From Pseudonocardia hydrocarbonoxydans (GTDB taxonomy: Bacteria > Actinomycetota > Actinomycetes > Mycobacteriales > Pseudonocardiaceae): 64,000 nt of DNA. The notes beneath the pieces were generated by a model. That model saw only the letters and a program-made list of their open reading frames with translations. It did not search any database and was not told the origin of the DNA. Each line of letters opens with the position of its first letter. Positions within the stretch are counted from its first letter, which is position 1. The translations under genes and the position numbers were made by a program. Shown piece after piece: positions 10,294 through 23,704 of the stretch. The DNA is taken from NCBI RefSeq assembly GCF_006539565.1, contig NZ_BJNG01000037.1:1-64000 (forward strand), written 5' to 3'.

Positions 10294-10299
10294 TACCCT
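10294..10299 (+). promoter_or_regulatory. -10 hexamer TACCCT for the leuS leader
   Basis: TACCCT lies 6 nt upstream of the GTG of the leader peptide at 10306, so transcription would start on the leader's own start codon. No convincing -35 was seen. Confidence 0.55.
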
Positions 10300-10305
10300 G
10301 GACGA

Positions 10306-10344
10306 GTGGCCCGTCGCCTTCTTCTCGAGGCCGCGCCGGTCTGA
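10306..10344 (+). CDS. Leucine-rich attenuation leader peptide upstream of leuS
   Basis: A 12-codon ORF (GTG start, TGA stop) encoding MARRLLLEAAPV. Codons 5 to 7 are CTT CTT CTC. CTT is rare in this genome, so a ribosome short of charged tRNA-Leu would stall here. The peptide ends in the first of two RNA hairpins (10331-10361), and a terminator hairpin (10363-10391) follows 19 nt after its stop codon. The arrangement is that of classical amino-acid attenuation, here placed before leucyl-tRNA synthetase. Not tested, but the combination is unlikely by chance. Confidence 0.75.
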   Translation: MARRLLLEAAPV

Positions 10345-10361
10345 ACACGACCCCGGCGCGG
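10331..10361 (+). promoter_or_regulatory. Pause/antiterminator hairpin of the leuS leader
   Basis: CCGCGCCGG (10331-10339) pairs perfectly with CCGGCGCGG (10353-10361) around a 13-nt loop. The 5' arm lies in the leader-peptide coding region just after the Leu codons. Flanking GAGG (10327-10330) could also pair with CCTC inside the terminator's 5' arm, which would make the two structures compete. That switch is inference. Confidence 0.55.
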
Positions 10362-10362
10362 T

Positions 10363-10400
10363 GACCCCTCCTGCCTCATGGCGGAGGGGTCGTCTGCTTT
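10363..10400 (+). terminator. Attenuator terminator before leuS
   Basis: GACCCCTCC (10363-10371) pairs with GGAGGGGTC (10383-10391). An inner GCC/GGC extends the stem around a TCAT loop, with one bulged T. The run GTCTGCTTT follows. It lies between the leader peptide and the leuS start, as an attenuator should. Confidence 0.7.
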
Positions 10401-10425
10401 CCGGGCCAGACACGAACACTCCGGG

Positions 10426-13260
<2,835 letters not shown>

Positions 13261-13266
13261 CGCCGG

Positions 13267-13704
13267 TCAGCGGCGCCTGCGCGGCGGCTTCGGCTTTGGG
13301 GCGCCGGGGGTGCCGCGGGCGATCGCGACGAAGTCGGAGTGCGTGAGCCAGGCCTCGACGGTGTCGACGACCGCGGTGGCGTCCTTGATCGCGTTGGGGC
13401 CCTCCGCGGTGGGCACCGTGCCGTCGGCGTGGGCGACCTCGGCGCGGTTGTGCAGCGAGCGCAGCAGGCGGCCCGCCTCCGCGTCGAGCCCGCGTTCGCG
13501 GACGACGTGCCGCACGAACGCGGTGACGACCGCGGCCGGCTCGGGCCCGGGCGCGCGACCCAGCTCCAGCAGTGCGGCCTCGGCGGCGGCGAGCGCGGCC
13601 CGGAACGCGAGCGCCACGGTCTGCGCCGCGAACCCGGTGGTGCCGAGCAGGTGCGCGGCGAACAGCTCGTCGCGCGCCCGCGCGACACCCGTCCCGGGGG
13701 TCAT
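13267..13704 (-). CDS. HEPN-domain-like protein, partner of nucleotidyltransferase
   Basis: A 145-residue all-helical protein. Its helices and the motif RAEVAH (R-x4-H, in LHNRAEVAHADG) match HEPN domains, whose R-x4-6-H motif is the RNase active site in many toxins. HepT-type toxins usually carry RX4HXY; here the position after H-x is Asp, so the tyrosine targeted by MntA-type AMPylation is not conserved. The C-terminus is basic (PKPKPPRRRR). ATG 13704 overlaps the stop of the upstream nucleotidyltransferase as ATGA, so the two are co-translated. A toxin role is inferred from domain pairing. Confidence 0.6.
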   Translation of the reverse strand: MTPGTGVARARDELFAAHLLGTTGFAAQTVALAFRAALAAAEAALLELGRAPGPEPAAVVTAFVRHVVRERGLDAEAGRLLRSLHNRAEVAHADGTVPTAEGPNAIKDATAVVDTVEAWLTHSDFVAIARGTPGAPKPKPPRRRR

Positions 13705-14450
13705 GCGACCACCCGTGCCTCGGCCGCGACCCGCGCCAGCAACGACGTGCCCGGCGCGGCCAGGTCGGCGGCGCTGACCGGCACCGCGGTCACGGTCAGC
13801 CCGGACCGCTCGGTGTGCCGCCACAGCACCTCGTCCATCCGGTGCAGCTCCTCCCACGGCGAACGCAGGTCGGCCAGCACCACGGCGAGCTGCAGGTCGG
13901 ACTCCCCGGGGCCCTCGCCGCGCACCCACGACCCGAACACCAGCACCTGCTCCAGCCGGTCGCCGTAGAGCATCCCGAGGTCGACGGCGACGGCGGCGGG
14001 CAGGTCCTCGTCGCCCGCCGTCGGATCCGGGAAGGTGCTCGCGAGGCGCTCGGCGTCGGCGCGGGTGATCAGGTCGACGTCGGCGAGCCAGTGCACGGCG
14101 CGGCGCCGCCCGCGGGCGCCCCGGTAGCGGAACCACTGGTCGCGCAGCTCGGGGAACTCGAACAGGGTGTCCTTGAAGCGGCGGAACGCACCCGGACCAC
14201 TGATCGCGCGGTCGAGCAGGTCGGCCGCCCGGCGGTGGTGCACGGCGGCGACGAACTGCGCCATGTCCTGGTAGCTCTCGCGCGACTCGGTGCGCCGGAT
14301 CCGCACGCCCGTGGGCTTCGGGCCGCCGACGTCGGCCAGGTGCGAGGTGATCGCGCCGGACTCGGGGTCGATCCACCAGGAGACGCCGGCCGTGCGGTCC
14401 TCGAGGGCCGCGTACAGCTCGTCGATATCAACCGACGCCGGATCGAGCAT
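13701..14450 (-). CDS. UPF0158-nucleotidyltransferase fusion protein
   Basis: A 249-residue two-domain protein. The first 130 residues match UPF0158 (AISGPGAFRRFKDTL, then ELRDQWFRYR). About 140 to 249 form a minimal nucleotidyltransferase with GSWVRGEGPGESDLQLAV. The usual G-S-x10-D-x-D signature is altered: the second Asp is Gln (SDLQ), so catalysis may be weakened. MNT proteins paired with HEPN act as antitoxins in MntA-HepT modules. The fused UPF0158 domain is unusual and might sense the cell's state. ATG 14450 is 6 nt after TACCGT, a leaderless-type start. Confidence 0.72.
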   Translation of the reverse strand: MLDPASVDIDELYAALEDRTAGVSWWIDPESGAITSHLADVGGPKPTGVRIRRTESRESYQDMAQFVAAVHHRRAADLLDRAISGPGAFRRFKDTLFEFPELRDQWFRYRGARGRRRAVHWLADVDLITRADAERLASTFPDPTAGDEDLPAAVAVDLGMLYGDRLEQVLVFGSWVRGEGPGESDLQLAVVLADLRSPWEELHRMDEVLWRHTERSGLTVTAVPVSAADLAAPGTSLLARVAAEARVVA

Positions 14451-14456
14451 CCGTCA

Positions 14457-14462
14457 ACGGTA
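14457..14462 (-). promoter_or_regulatory. -10 hexamer TACCGT for the UPF0158-NTase/HEPN pair
   Basis: TACCGT on the minus strand lies 6 nt before ATG 14450. It indicates a dedicated leaderless promoter for the two-gene unit. Confidence 0.5.
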
Positions 14463-14474
14463 CCGCCGCGGGGC

Positions 14475-14939
14475 TCAGCACGACCCCTGCGAACGGCCTC
14501 CGAGCGCCGAAGCGAGCAGAATCGCGCCCCAGATGCCGAGCGGGAACATCGGCCAGAAGAACAGCAGGGTGCCCGAGGCGACGGACGTGATGCCCCAGAT
14601 GGTGATCAGCACGATCGCGGTGCCGCCCCAGGAGCGCCACTCGTCGTACCACTCGGCCTTCTCGACGGCCCCGCGGTCGGGGACCGCGGGCGCGGCGGGG
14701 GCGGGGGCCGGCAGGTCGGCGACGAGCTTCTCCAGCTCGCCGTAGGTGCGGGCGGCGTAGGCGTCGCGCAGGCGCTCGTCGAAGTCGGTCAGGTCGAGCC
14801 TGCCCTCGTCGACGGCGTGCTGCAGCCGCTGCGCCACCGCGGCCCGGTCGGCGTCCGAGGCCCGCAGCTGCGCCCGATCCTTCTGGGCCCGTTCCGTCTG
14901 CGCCAGATCCTTCTGGGCCCGTTCGATGTCCCCGCTCAC
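14475..14939 (-). CDS. DUF1707 and 2TM domain protein
   Basis: A 154-residue protein. The N-terminal DUF1707 helix region (RASDADRAAVAQRLQHAVDEGRL, then DFDERLRDAYAARTYGELEKLV) is the small domain found at the start of many actinobacterial membrane proteins. An Ala/Pro linker and two C-terminal membrane helices (TAIVLITIWGITSVASG, then LLFFWPMFPLGIWGAIL) follow. The extreme N-terminus repeats ERAQKD. Function unknown. GTG 14939 lies 7 nt after a TACCCT hexamer. Confidence 0.8.
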   Translation of the reverse strand: MSGDIERAQKDLAQTERAQKDRAQLRASDADRAAVAQRLQHAVDEGRLDLTDFDERLRDAYAARTYGELEKLVADLPAPAPAAPAVPDRGAVEKAEWYDEWRSWGGTAIVLITIWGITSVASGTLLFFWPMFPLGIWGAILLASALGGRSQGSC

Positions 14940-15003
14940 GGCAGCCAGGGTAGGCGCGCCGGGGCCGCCCGCGCATCGGTCGTGCGGAGGATCGTGACAA
15001 GTG

Positions 15004-15690
15004 TCAGACGGCTCCGGTGGGCCGCAGCACGAGCTCGGTGAGCGCCGCGTCGGGCGGTGCGGTCACGGCGAGCAGGACCGCCCCGGCCACCGACTCCGGC
15101 CGCAGGTACTCCCTGGGGTCGTAGACGCCGCCCTCGTGGGCGACGACGGCGCGTTGCATGTCGGTGTCGACACGGCCGGGGTGCACGGAGGTGACCCGCA
15201 CCCCCGCGTCCGCCTCCTCGGCGCGCAGCGCGTCGGCGAAGGCGCGCAGTGCGAACTTGCTGGCGGCGTAGGAGCCCCAGCCGGGACGGGCGGCGAGCCC
15301 CGCACCGGAGTTGACGAGCACGACCCGGCCGCGGGCCGCGCGCAGTGCGGGCAGCAGCAGCCGGGTGAGCTCGGCGACGGCGACGACGTTGACCTCGAAC
15401 TGGCGGCGCCAGGTGGCCGCCGGCGTCGCCTCCACGGTGCCGAGGAGGCCGACGCCGGCCGAGTGCACGAGCACGTCGAGCCGCTCGATGCCCGCGGTGG
15501 CCTCGGCCAGGGCCGCGGTGTCGGTCAGGTCCACCGGCCACGCCCGCGACCCGGGCAGCTCCGCCGCGAGCGTCGCGAGAGCGGCGTGGTCACGCCCGCC
15601 GAGCAGCAGGTCGTGGCCGGGGGCCAGGATCCGGGCGACGGCGGCACCGATGCCCCGGGACGCCCCGGTGACGAGCGCGACGGGCTTCAT
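15004..15690 (-). CDS. SDR family oxidoreductase
   Basis: Short-chain dehydrogenase/reductase of 228 residues. It has the Rossmann motif TGASRGIG near residue 8, HSAG (the NNAG position), a catalytic Ser region (VLVNSGAG) and YAASK. It therefore binds NAD(P)(H). The substrate cannot be read from sequence. It is slightly short for the family, as is common for the SDR clade lacking the C-terminal extension. ATG 15690 is chosen; TAGGGT stands 8 nt upstream. Confidence 0.88.
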   Translation of the reverse strand: MKPVALVTGASRGIGAAVARILAPGHDLLLGGRDHAALATLAAELPGSRAWPVDLTDTAALAEATAGIERLDVLVHSAGVGLLGTVEATPAATWRRQFEVNVVAVAELTRLLLPALRAARGRVVLVNSGAGLAARPGWGSYAASKFALRAFADALRAEEADAGVRVTSVHPGRVDTDMQRAVVAHEGGVYDPREYLRPESVAGAVLLAVTAPPDAALTELVLRPTGAV

Positions 15691-15710
15691 GCCGCCGCAC
15701 CCTAGCGTGA

Positions 15711-16391
15711 TCAGATCCGGCGGGCCGAGTTGTACTGGCGCCCGTCGATCGAGGCCACCGCGACCGGCTTGCCGGAGGTGCTGGCGTGCACCATCTGGCC
15801 GTCGCCGATGTAGATGCCGACGTGGCTGACCGGGGAGTAGAAGAACACCAGGTCGCCGGGCTGGAGCTGGTCGCGGGAGACCGGGGTGCCGGTCTGCGAC
15901 AGGGCGCGCGAGGTGCGCGGCACGTCGATGCCGGCCTTGCCGAAGGCCCAGTTGACCAGACCCGAGCAGTCGAAGGCCGACGGGCCGGTGGCGCCCCAGC
16001 GGTACGGGGACCCGACCTTGGACAGGGCGAGCGCGACCGCCGTGGTCCGGGCGGCGGAGGCGGCGGTCGGGGCGGGGGCGGCCGCGGGCGCCGAGACGGC
16101 GACCTGCGCGATCCGGGTGTCCGCGACGACGGGAGCGGCCGGTGCGGCCGGCGCGGTCGCCGCTGCGAGCAGCGCGGCGGTGTCGACGGCCGGGGTGGTC
16201 TGCACCGACGCGGCGGGGGCGGCGGCGGTCGCGTCGGCGGGGGTCTGCGCGCCGGCGGGGATGACGGCCAGGACCGCGGCCGCGGCGGTGGAGGTGGCCA
16301 CGACCGCGGCACGGGTCGCGTACGTGCGGAAGCGGGGCCGGGCGTGCGACGGGGTGGTCGCGACGTGGGGTGTGACGGGGTGGATCGGCAC
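15711..16391 (-). CDS. NlpC/P60 family cell-wall endopeptidase
   Basis: A secreted peptidoglycan peptidase of 226 residues. After a twin-Arg-containing, hydrophobic export signal (AVVATSTAAAAVLAVIPAGAQT) and an Ala/Pro-rich linker comes one NlpC/P60 domain. It carries Cys (FDCSGLVNWAFGKAG, about residue 141), His (SHVGIYIG, about 187) and a third polar residue in MVHAS. Such enzymes cut D-Glu-mDAP bonds in cell separation and remodelling. GTG 16391 was chosen because the signal peptide follows it. The upstream gap is long (452 bp), which is consistent with an RNA leader. Confidence 0.9.
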   Translation of the reverse strand: MPIHPVTPHVATTPSHARPRFRTYATRAAVVATSTAAAAVLAVIPAGAQTPADATAAAPAASVQTTPAVDTAALLAAATAPAAPAAPVVADTRIAQVAVSAPAAAPAPTAASAARTTAVALALSKVGSPYRWGATGPSAFDCSGLVNWAFGKAGIDVPRTSRALSQTGTPVSRDQLQPGDLVFFYSPVSHVGIYIGDGQMVHASTSGKPVAVASIDGRQYNSARRI

Positions 16392-16843
16392 GGATGGGGT
16401 CCTCAGGGTGCGCACCGTCCGACGGCGATCGCGGGCCGGGGAGCACGCGGCGGTCGTACGGGGAACTCGGAGGTGCGTGCCGCAGGCCGTGGGCCGGGCG
16501 CGCCGTTCCCCGCCCGTCCGGACGGTGACCCCGCGCCCTCCGCTCCGGGTGAGCGGTGGTGTCGCGAGGCCGGGCGCCACATTACGAACGCATTTCACCA
16601 AAAGGAATGACCAAGGTCTCTTTACCTCTGGTCCATTCTCGTGATCGTCGTCACCGCGATTTCGCCACGGAAAGACGAGTTACACGTCCGGAACTCCTGG
16701 CGTCCGGTGCTGGGAGGCGTCAGGCAGGTGACCTGCGTCGCAGATCCGACCGATATCGGGTCGTGATCAGGCTGAACGAGTGAAAGCATTTCCGGATCGG
16801 TAGTACGGCGCCGATCTGGAAAGGTTGCAGAACCGAAGCGATA
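16392..16843. other. Long intergenic region upstream of the NlpC/P60 gene
   Basis: A 452-bp gap on the 5' side of the NlpC/P60 gene. Its distal half (about 16585-16840) is clearly richer in A+T than the neighbours, as expected for promoters. The proximal 190 nt is GC-rich and can fold (GGGGAAC with GTTCCCC). Cell-wall hydrolase genes of actinobacteria often carry a c-di-AMP (ydaO) riboswitch here, but I could not match its conserved core. No gene is seen. Confidence 0.5.
16640..16655. promoter_or_regulatory. CRP/GlxR-like site upstream of the NlpC/P60 gene
   Basis: GTGA-TCGTCG-TCAC is an exact match to the inner half-sites of the TGTGA-N6-TCACA consensus. It lies in the A+T-rich part of the gap, about 250 bp before the GTG. 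A plausible cAMP-responsive site; not proven. Confidence 0.4.
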
Positions 16844-18142
16844 TCAGTGGGGCCAGGGCCCGGGCCGACGCTGCGCGGGCGGCGGCGGCCACGACTGCGG
16901 CCCGGCCGCGGGCGGTGGCGGCGGACCGGGGGGCGGCGGGGTCCAGTTCTGCGGGCCGCGGTGCGCCATGGCCACCGTCAGCGCCTCCGGGTGCCCGACG
17001 GCCGCGGCGCGGGCCCGCCGCAACGTCGACAGGGCCTGCTCGTGCCAGATCGGGGCCGACGACCCGACGGTGCCGCGCGCGATCCGCGCCCGCAGGAAGG
17101 CGAGCTCGGTGACCGCCGCCTGGTACTCGACGACGGCCTTCGCGGTGGCCCGGCCCGAGCGGCGTCGCACTGCGGCCTGCCACCCCCGGCGTCCCGCGAG
17201 GCTCGACAGCAGCGTCACCTCGCTCGGCGCGATCCAGCCGGCCTGCGCGAACAGCGGCAGCTGCTCGGCCACGGTGCGCTGCTCCCGGCGACGCTGCCAG
17301 ACGACCACGCCGATCATGGCGACGAACAGCGGCAGCATCACGAACGCGTAGACGCCGAGGAACGCCGCCCCGCCCCCGACGGTGGCCGAGCCGTTCCACA
17401 GCGCGTGCAGCAGCACCGCCGCGAGGTAGCCCACGGCGATGGCGGCGACCCGCACCGCGGGGTTGCGGTGCCGGGCCGCGATCCCCGCACCGATGCCGAT
17501 CATCGCGGTGAACAGGGGGTGCGCGAACGGGGAGAGCACGCCGCGCACGAGCAGGACGCCGAGCACCGCGCCGCTCTGCCCGGCCATCGAGTCCTCGGCG
17601 AAGGCCCGCCCGATGTAGAGGATGTTCTCGGTGAAGGCGAATCCGGCGGCCACCAGACCGGCGTAGACGATGCCGTCCACGATCCCGTCGAACTCGCGGT
17701 ACCGGAACAGCAGCAGCCCGACGAGGAACGCGCCCTTGAACGCCTCCTCGACGATCGGGGCGACGACGACGGCCCCGTAGACGTCGCCCGCGCCGGTCAG
17801 CTCGTCGATCAGCAGGGCGGCGCCGGAGTTGATGAGCAGCGCCGACAGGGTGGCGAAGCAGGCCCCCCACAGGAACGCGAACAGCAGCAGCCGGGGCGGC
17901 TCGGGCTCCCAGCGGTCGATCCACAGGAACGTGGCGACGACCGGCCCGACGGGCAGCAGCGCGCCCAGCGCCCCGACGATCACCCCGCCCGGCCCGATGC
18001 TGCCGGCGACGAGCCCGATCACCACCAGGCCACAGATCCCCAGCGCCACCAGGCCGACGACCGGCCCCAGCACGAACCGCCGCTGGCGCCCCGGCGTCGG
18101 CAGTGGCGGCGGAGCCCCCCACCCCTGTGTCAGCTGCGTCAT
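16844..18142 (-). CDS. PrsW family intramembrane metalloprotease
   Basis: A 432-residue membrane protein with about nine helices. The CAAX-protease-like/PrsW motifs are visible: VEEAFKGAFLV (EExxK), GFAFTENILYI (FxxxEN), HPLFTAMIG and LLHALWNG. PrsW in Bacillus clips an anti-sigma factor, while most actinobacterial homologues have unknown targets. The last 40 residues are Pro-rich (PPPPPGPPPPPA). ATG 18142 was chosen; a TAGGCT hexamer stands 8 nt upstream. Confidence 0.88.
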   Translation of the reverse strand: MTQLTQGWGAPPPLPTPGRQRRFVLGPVVGLVALGICGLVVIGLVAGSIGPGGVIVGALGALLPVGPVVATFLWIDRWEPEPPRLLLFAFLWGACFATLSALLINSGAALLIDELTGAGDVYGAVVVAPIVEEAFKGAFLVGLLLFRYREFDGIVDGIVYAGLVAAGFAFTENILYIGRAFAEDSMAGQSGAVLGVLLVRGVLSPFAHPLFTAMIGIGAGIAARHRNPAVRVAAIAVGYLAAVLLHALWNGSATVGGGAAFLGVYAFVMLPLFVAMIGVVVWQRRREQRTVAEQLPLFAQAGWIAPSEVTLLSSLAGRRGWQAAVRRRSGRATAKAVVEYQAAVTELAFLRARIARGTVGSSAPIWHEQALSTLRRARAAAVGHPEALTVAMAHRGPQNWTPPPPGPPPPPAAGPQSWPPPPAQRRPGPWPH

Positions 18143-18180
18143 GCCCCGGGAGCCTACGGATTCCCCGCGGCCACCGCCGA

Positions 18181-18639
18181 TCACCGGGCGCGGTCGGGCC
18201 GCTCGTCGTCGGGCGTGCGGCAGCAGCGCTCCAGCCACAGCGCGCCGCCCACCAGCACCAGCGCGCAGACCAGACCGATCACCGCACCGGCCGAGTCCCC
18301 TGCCGCCGCGACGACCTCCGCGGCCCGGGGCAGGACGTGCAGCGCCAGCCCGGCCCACGCCCCGGCCACGATCGCCCCGCCCAGCGCCGAGGCCTGCGCC
18401 ACGAGCACCGCCCGCGCCGCGACCAGCGGCGGCACCGGGGTGGTGCCCGGGCGCCGCTCGATGCGGGCCCGCAGCGCGCTGCCCGCGATCGCCTCGGCCA
18501 CACCGAGCACCCCCAGCGTCACGCCCGCGAACGCGGGGATCGCGGGGAGCGAGCCGTAGGTCAGCCGCACCGCCAGGTTCACCACGACGGCGGTGACGAG
18601 CGCGGCGACCAGCAGGTCGCGCGGGCGGGTCGCGGTCAC
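18181..18639 (-). CDS. DUF3180 family membrane protein
   Basis: A 152-residue protein with four predicted membrane helices and an acidic/basic tail. DUF3180 genes follow folK throughout actinobacteria, and this one begins (GTG 18639) 22 bp after the folK stop. Function unknown; the linkage to the folate operon is conserved but may be only positional. Confidence 0.85.
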   Translation of the reverse strand: MTATRPRDLLVAALVTAVVVNLAVRLTYGSLPAIPAFAGVTLGVLGVAEAIAGSALRARIERRPGTTPVPPLVAARAVLVAQASALGGAIVAGAWAGLALHVLPRAAEVVAAAGDSAGAVIGLVCALVLVGGALWLERCCRTPDDERPDRAR

Positions 18640-18661
18640 GTCCGCCCCCGGGCACGGGCGC

Positions 18662-19159
18662 TCACAGGGCCGGTCCCGGACGCAGGCCGTCCTCGGCGCC
18701 GGGCCCGAGCGCCGCGAGCAGCGCCGCGACCGGCCCGTGGCCGGGCAGCACGGCGTCGGGTTCGACGTCGAGCCAGGGCCGCAGCACCGTGGCCCGCTCG
18801 GGCGTGCCGGGGTGCGGGAGCAGCAGGACGGGGTCGTCGCTGAGCACCGGACCGCCCTCCCCCGTCACCGTCACCACGTCGACGTCGAGGGTCCGCGGCC
18901 CCCAGCGCACCTCGCGCACCCGCCCGGCCGCGTCCTCCAGGGCCTGTGCGCGGCGCAGCCACTCCCACGCGTCGGCGCCCGGGTCGTCGACGACGATCAC
19001 GGCGTTGAGGAAGTCGGCCTGCTCGACCCCGCCCCACGGCGCCGTCTCGTACACCGGCGAGACCCCGACCAGCACGTCGGCGAACCCGGCGACCGCGGCC
19101 CGCAGGTGGGCGGCCCGGTCGCCCAGGTTGGAGCCCAGCGACAGCACGGCGCGGGTCAC
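18662..19159 (-). CDS. folK: 2-amino-4-hydroxy-6-hydroxymethyldihydropteridine pyrophosphokinase
   Basis: FolK (HPPK) of 165 residues transfers pyrophosphate from ATP to hydroxymethyl-dihydropterin in folate synthesis. Motifs: [10 protein letters not shown] near the start, [19 protein letters not shown], then [12 protein letters not shown] carrying the Mg-binding D-x-D. GTG 19159 overlaps the folB stop as GTGA. Confidence 0.95.
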   Translation of the reverse strand: MTRAVLSLGSNLGDRAAHLRAAVAGFADVLVGVSPVYETAPWGGVEQADFLNAVIVVDDPGADAWEWLRRAQALEDAAGRVREVRWGPRTLDVDVVTVTGEGGPVLSDDPVLLLPHPGTPERATVLRPWLDVEPDAVLPGHGPVAALLAALGPGAEDGLRPGPAL

Positions 19160-19518
19160 GGCCGCGACCGCCGCACCACCACCGCGACGTCGGCGAACTC
19201 CAGCGGGATCGGGGCCTGCGGTTTGTGCAGCACCACCTCGACCTCCCGCACGCGCGCGTCGGTGAGCACGTCGGCCGCGATCCGCCCGGCGACGGTCTCG
19301 ATCAGGTCGCACGGTTCGCCCCCGACGATCCCGGCGGCCCGCTGCGCCAGCTCCCCGTAGTGCAGGGTGTCGGCGAGGTCGTCGGACGCGGCGGCGGGCG
19401 CGAGGTCCATCCACACGGTGACGTCGACGACGAAGTCCTGCCCGTCGCGGCGCTCGTGGTCGAACACGCCGTGGTGGCCGCGCACGCGCAGGCCCCGGAG
19501 CTCGATGCGGTCGGTCAC
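19156..19518 (-). CDS. folB: Dihydroneopterin aldolase
   Basis: FolB of 120 residues converts dihydroneopterin to hydroxymethyl-dihydropterin and glycolaldehyde. It has the family N-terminus [19 protein letters not shown], the [12 protein letters not shown] helix, and the Lys near the C-terminus (LHKPQAPI). GTG 19518 overlaps the folP stop by four bases. Confidence 0.95.
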   Translation of the reverse strand: MTDRIELRGLRVRGHHGVFDHERRDGQDFVVDVTVWMDLAPAAASDDLADTLHYGELAQRAAGIVGGEPCDLIETVAGRIAADVLTDARVREVEVVLHKPQAPIPLEFADVAVVVRRSRP

Positions 19519-20378
19519 GTGTTCGGCGGGCCGGTCCGGGCCCGGGACGCCCCGAGCTGCCACGCGGCCGCGACCGCCACCGCGTCCATGCTGCCGTCGA
19601 CGTCGTGCACCCGCACCCCCCACGCCCCGGCGTGCGCGGCCAGCGCGGTGATCGCCGCGGTGGCGCCGTCGCGGCCGGGGGTGGGACGGGGCGCGCCGTC
19701 GACGTCGGCCAGCAGCTCGCCGAGGAAGCGCTTGCGCGAGGCCCCGACCAGCACCGGGAAGCCGAGCGCGACGAGCACGTCGAGCCGGCGCAGCAGCGCC
19801 CAGTTGTGCGCCGCGGTCTTCGCGAACCCCAGTCCGGGGTCCAGCACCAGCAGGCCGGGGTCCACCCCGGCCAGCACGGCGGCGTCGGCGCGGGCCACCA
19901 GCTCGGCGCGGACCTCGCCGATCACGTCCTCGTAGGACGCCAGCTCGGACATCCGGTCGCTGTGCCCGCGCCAGTGCATGAGGATCCAGGGCACCCGCGC
20001 CGAGGCGACGACGGCCGCCATCCGCGGGTCGGCCAGGCCCCCCGACACGTCGTTGACGACCGTGGCCCCGGCCTCGACGGCGGCCTCGGCCACGGCGGCC
20101 CGGGTGGTGTCGACGCTGACCCGGACGCCCTCGGCCACCAGGTCGCGGATCACCGGGACGACCCGGTCCCGCTCGGTGGACGGGTCGACGCGACCGGCGC
20201 CCGGACGGGTCGACTCGCCACCGACGTCGACGAGGTCGGCCCCCGCGTCGCGCATCGCGACCCCGTGCGCGACGGCGTGCTCGCGGTCGACGTAGCGGCC
20301 GCCGTCGGAGAAGGAGTCGGGCGTGACGTTCAGGACGCCGAGTACGGCGCAGCGGCCGGGGTGCGGCAGGTACGGCAT
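19515..20378 (-). CDS. folP: Dihydropteroate synthase
   Basis: FolP of 287 residues condenses pterin pyrophosphate with p-aminobenzoate and is the sulfonamide target. Signature motifs: [18 protein letters not shown] at the N-terminus, [18 protein letters not shown], and [12 protein letters not shown]. The start ATG 20378 lies 5 bp after the folE stop. Confidence 0.96.
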   Translation of the reverse strand: MPYLPHPGRCAVLGVLNVTPDSFSDGGRYVDREHAVAHGVAMRDAGADLVDVGGESTRPGAGRVDPSTERDRVVPVIRDLVAEGVRVSVDTTRAAVAEAAVEAGATVVNDVSGGLADPRMAAVVASARVPWILMHWRGHSDRMSELASYEDVIGEVRAELVARADAAVLAGVDPGLLVLDPGLGFAKTAAHNWALLRRLDVLVALGFPVLVGASRKRFLGELLADVDGAPRPTPGRDGATAAITALAAHAGAWGVRVHDVDGSMDAVAVAAAWQLGASRARTGPPNT

Positions 20379-20383
20379 GGCCG

Positions 20384-21006
20384 TCAGGTACCCCGGATCA
20401 GGGAGTACGCCTCGGCCCGTGACGAGGGCGACGTCTGGAACTGGCCGCGCACCGCCGAGGTCATCGTGCGTGACCCGGGCTTGCGGATGCCGCGCATCCC
20501 CATGCAGAGGTGCTCGGCCTCCATCACGACGATGACCCCGGTCGGGGCGAGCTTGCGCACCAGCGCGTCGGCCACCTGCGCGGTGAGCCGCTCCTGCACC
20601 TGGGGGCGCCGGGCGTAGAGGTCGACGACGCGCGCGATCTTCGACAGGCCGGTGACGCGCCCGCTCACACCCGGGATGTACCCGACGTGGGCCATCCCGT
20701 GGAAGGGCACCAGGTGGTGCTCGCAGGTGGAGAACATCGGGATGTCGCGGACCAGGATCAGCTCCCGGTGGGACTCGTCGAAGGTCTTCTCCAGCACCGT
20801 GTCGGGATCGGTGTAGAGCCCGGCGAAGATCTCCTCGTAGGCCCGCGCCACCCGGGACGGGGTCTCGCGCAGCCCCTCGCGGTCGGGGTCCTCACCGATC
20901 GCGATCAGCAGTTCCCGGACGGCGGCCTCGGCACGCGGGCGGTCGACCGCCGGGCGGCCGTTCGGGCCGGCAGGCGTGGTGACGGTGCCTCCGGGGGCCC
21001 CCGCGC

Positions 21007-21010
<4 letters not shown>
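20384..21010 (-). CDS. folE: GTP cyclohydrolase I, apparent CTG start
   Basis: FolE of 208 residues makes dihydroneopterin triphosphate from GTP, the first step of folate synthesis. The zinc ligands are in [12 protein letters not shown] and EHLCMGMRG, and [27 protein letters not shown] is intact. The frame contains no ATG, GTG or TTG between the ftsH stop and residue R-V-A-R inside the conserved N-terminal helix. Homologues need the preceding 50 residues. The best start is CTG at 21010-21008, which overlaps the ftsH stop as CTGA, exactly like the GTGA overlaps of folB and folK, with GGGTGGG just upstream. Confidence 0.93.
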
Positions 21011-23409
<2,399 letters not shown>

Positions 23410-23704
23410 GCAGCTACGGCCTGAGTCGGCCTTCACCCTCCCTGGTGAGAAACTCCCTGCCGAGGGAGCCACGCCCACGTCCTTCCGCGGCGCGACCGGC
23501 CCTGATCCGACCAGGGTAGCGGTCGGACGGGCGCGGTGCGCCGTGGCTGTCGGCGGCGGACACCGGCGGGCTTGCCTGTCGTGAACGAACCGTGCACGGA
23601 CGATGTTCCCGCGTAACCCGACAGGGGGGTAACGCGCGCCACTGTCCCGTCGTTAACCTGCCGCGGGCACCGACGTGCGGCCCGCCGAAGACGGGGGTTC
23701 GTGC
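23410..23704. other. Divergent intergenic region ftsH / serine protease
   Basis: A 295-bp region between two divergent genes, slightly richer in A+T near 23600-23660 (GTAACCC, GGGGTAACG, CGTTAACC). It should hold both promoters. No gene or strong repeat is seen. Confidence 0.5.

Noticed and set aside
10378..10425. ATG 10378 as the leuS start
   Set aside because: It lies in the loop of the attenuator terminator and would add residues unlike the family N-terminus.
16392..16600. c-di-AMP (ydaO) riboswitch call
   Set aside because: I could not find the conserved GGGUGAAUC-type core by eye, so it is only raised as a test.
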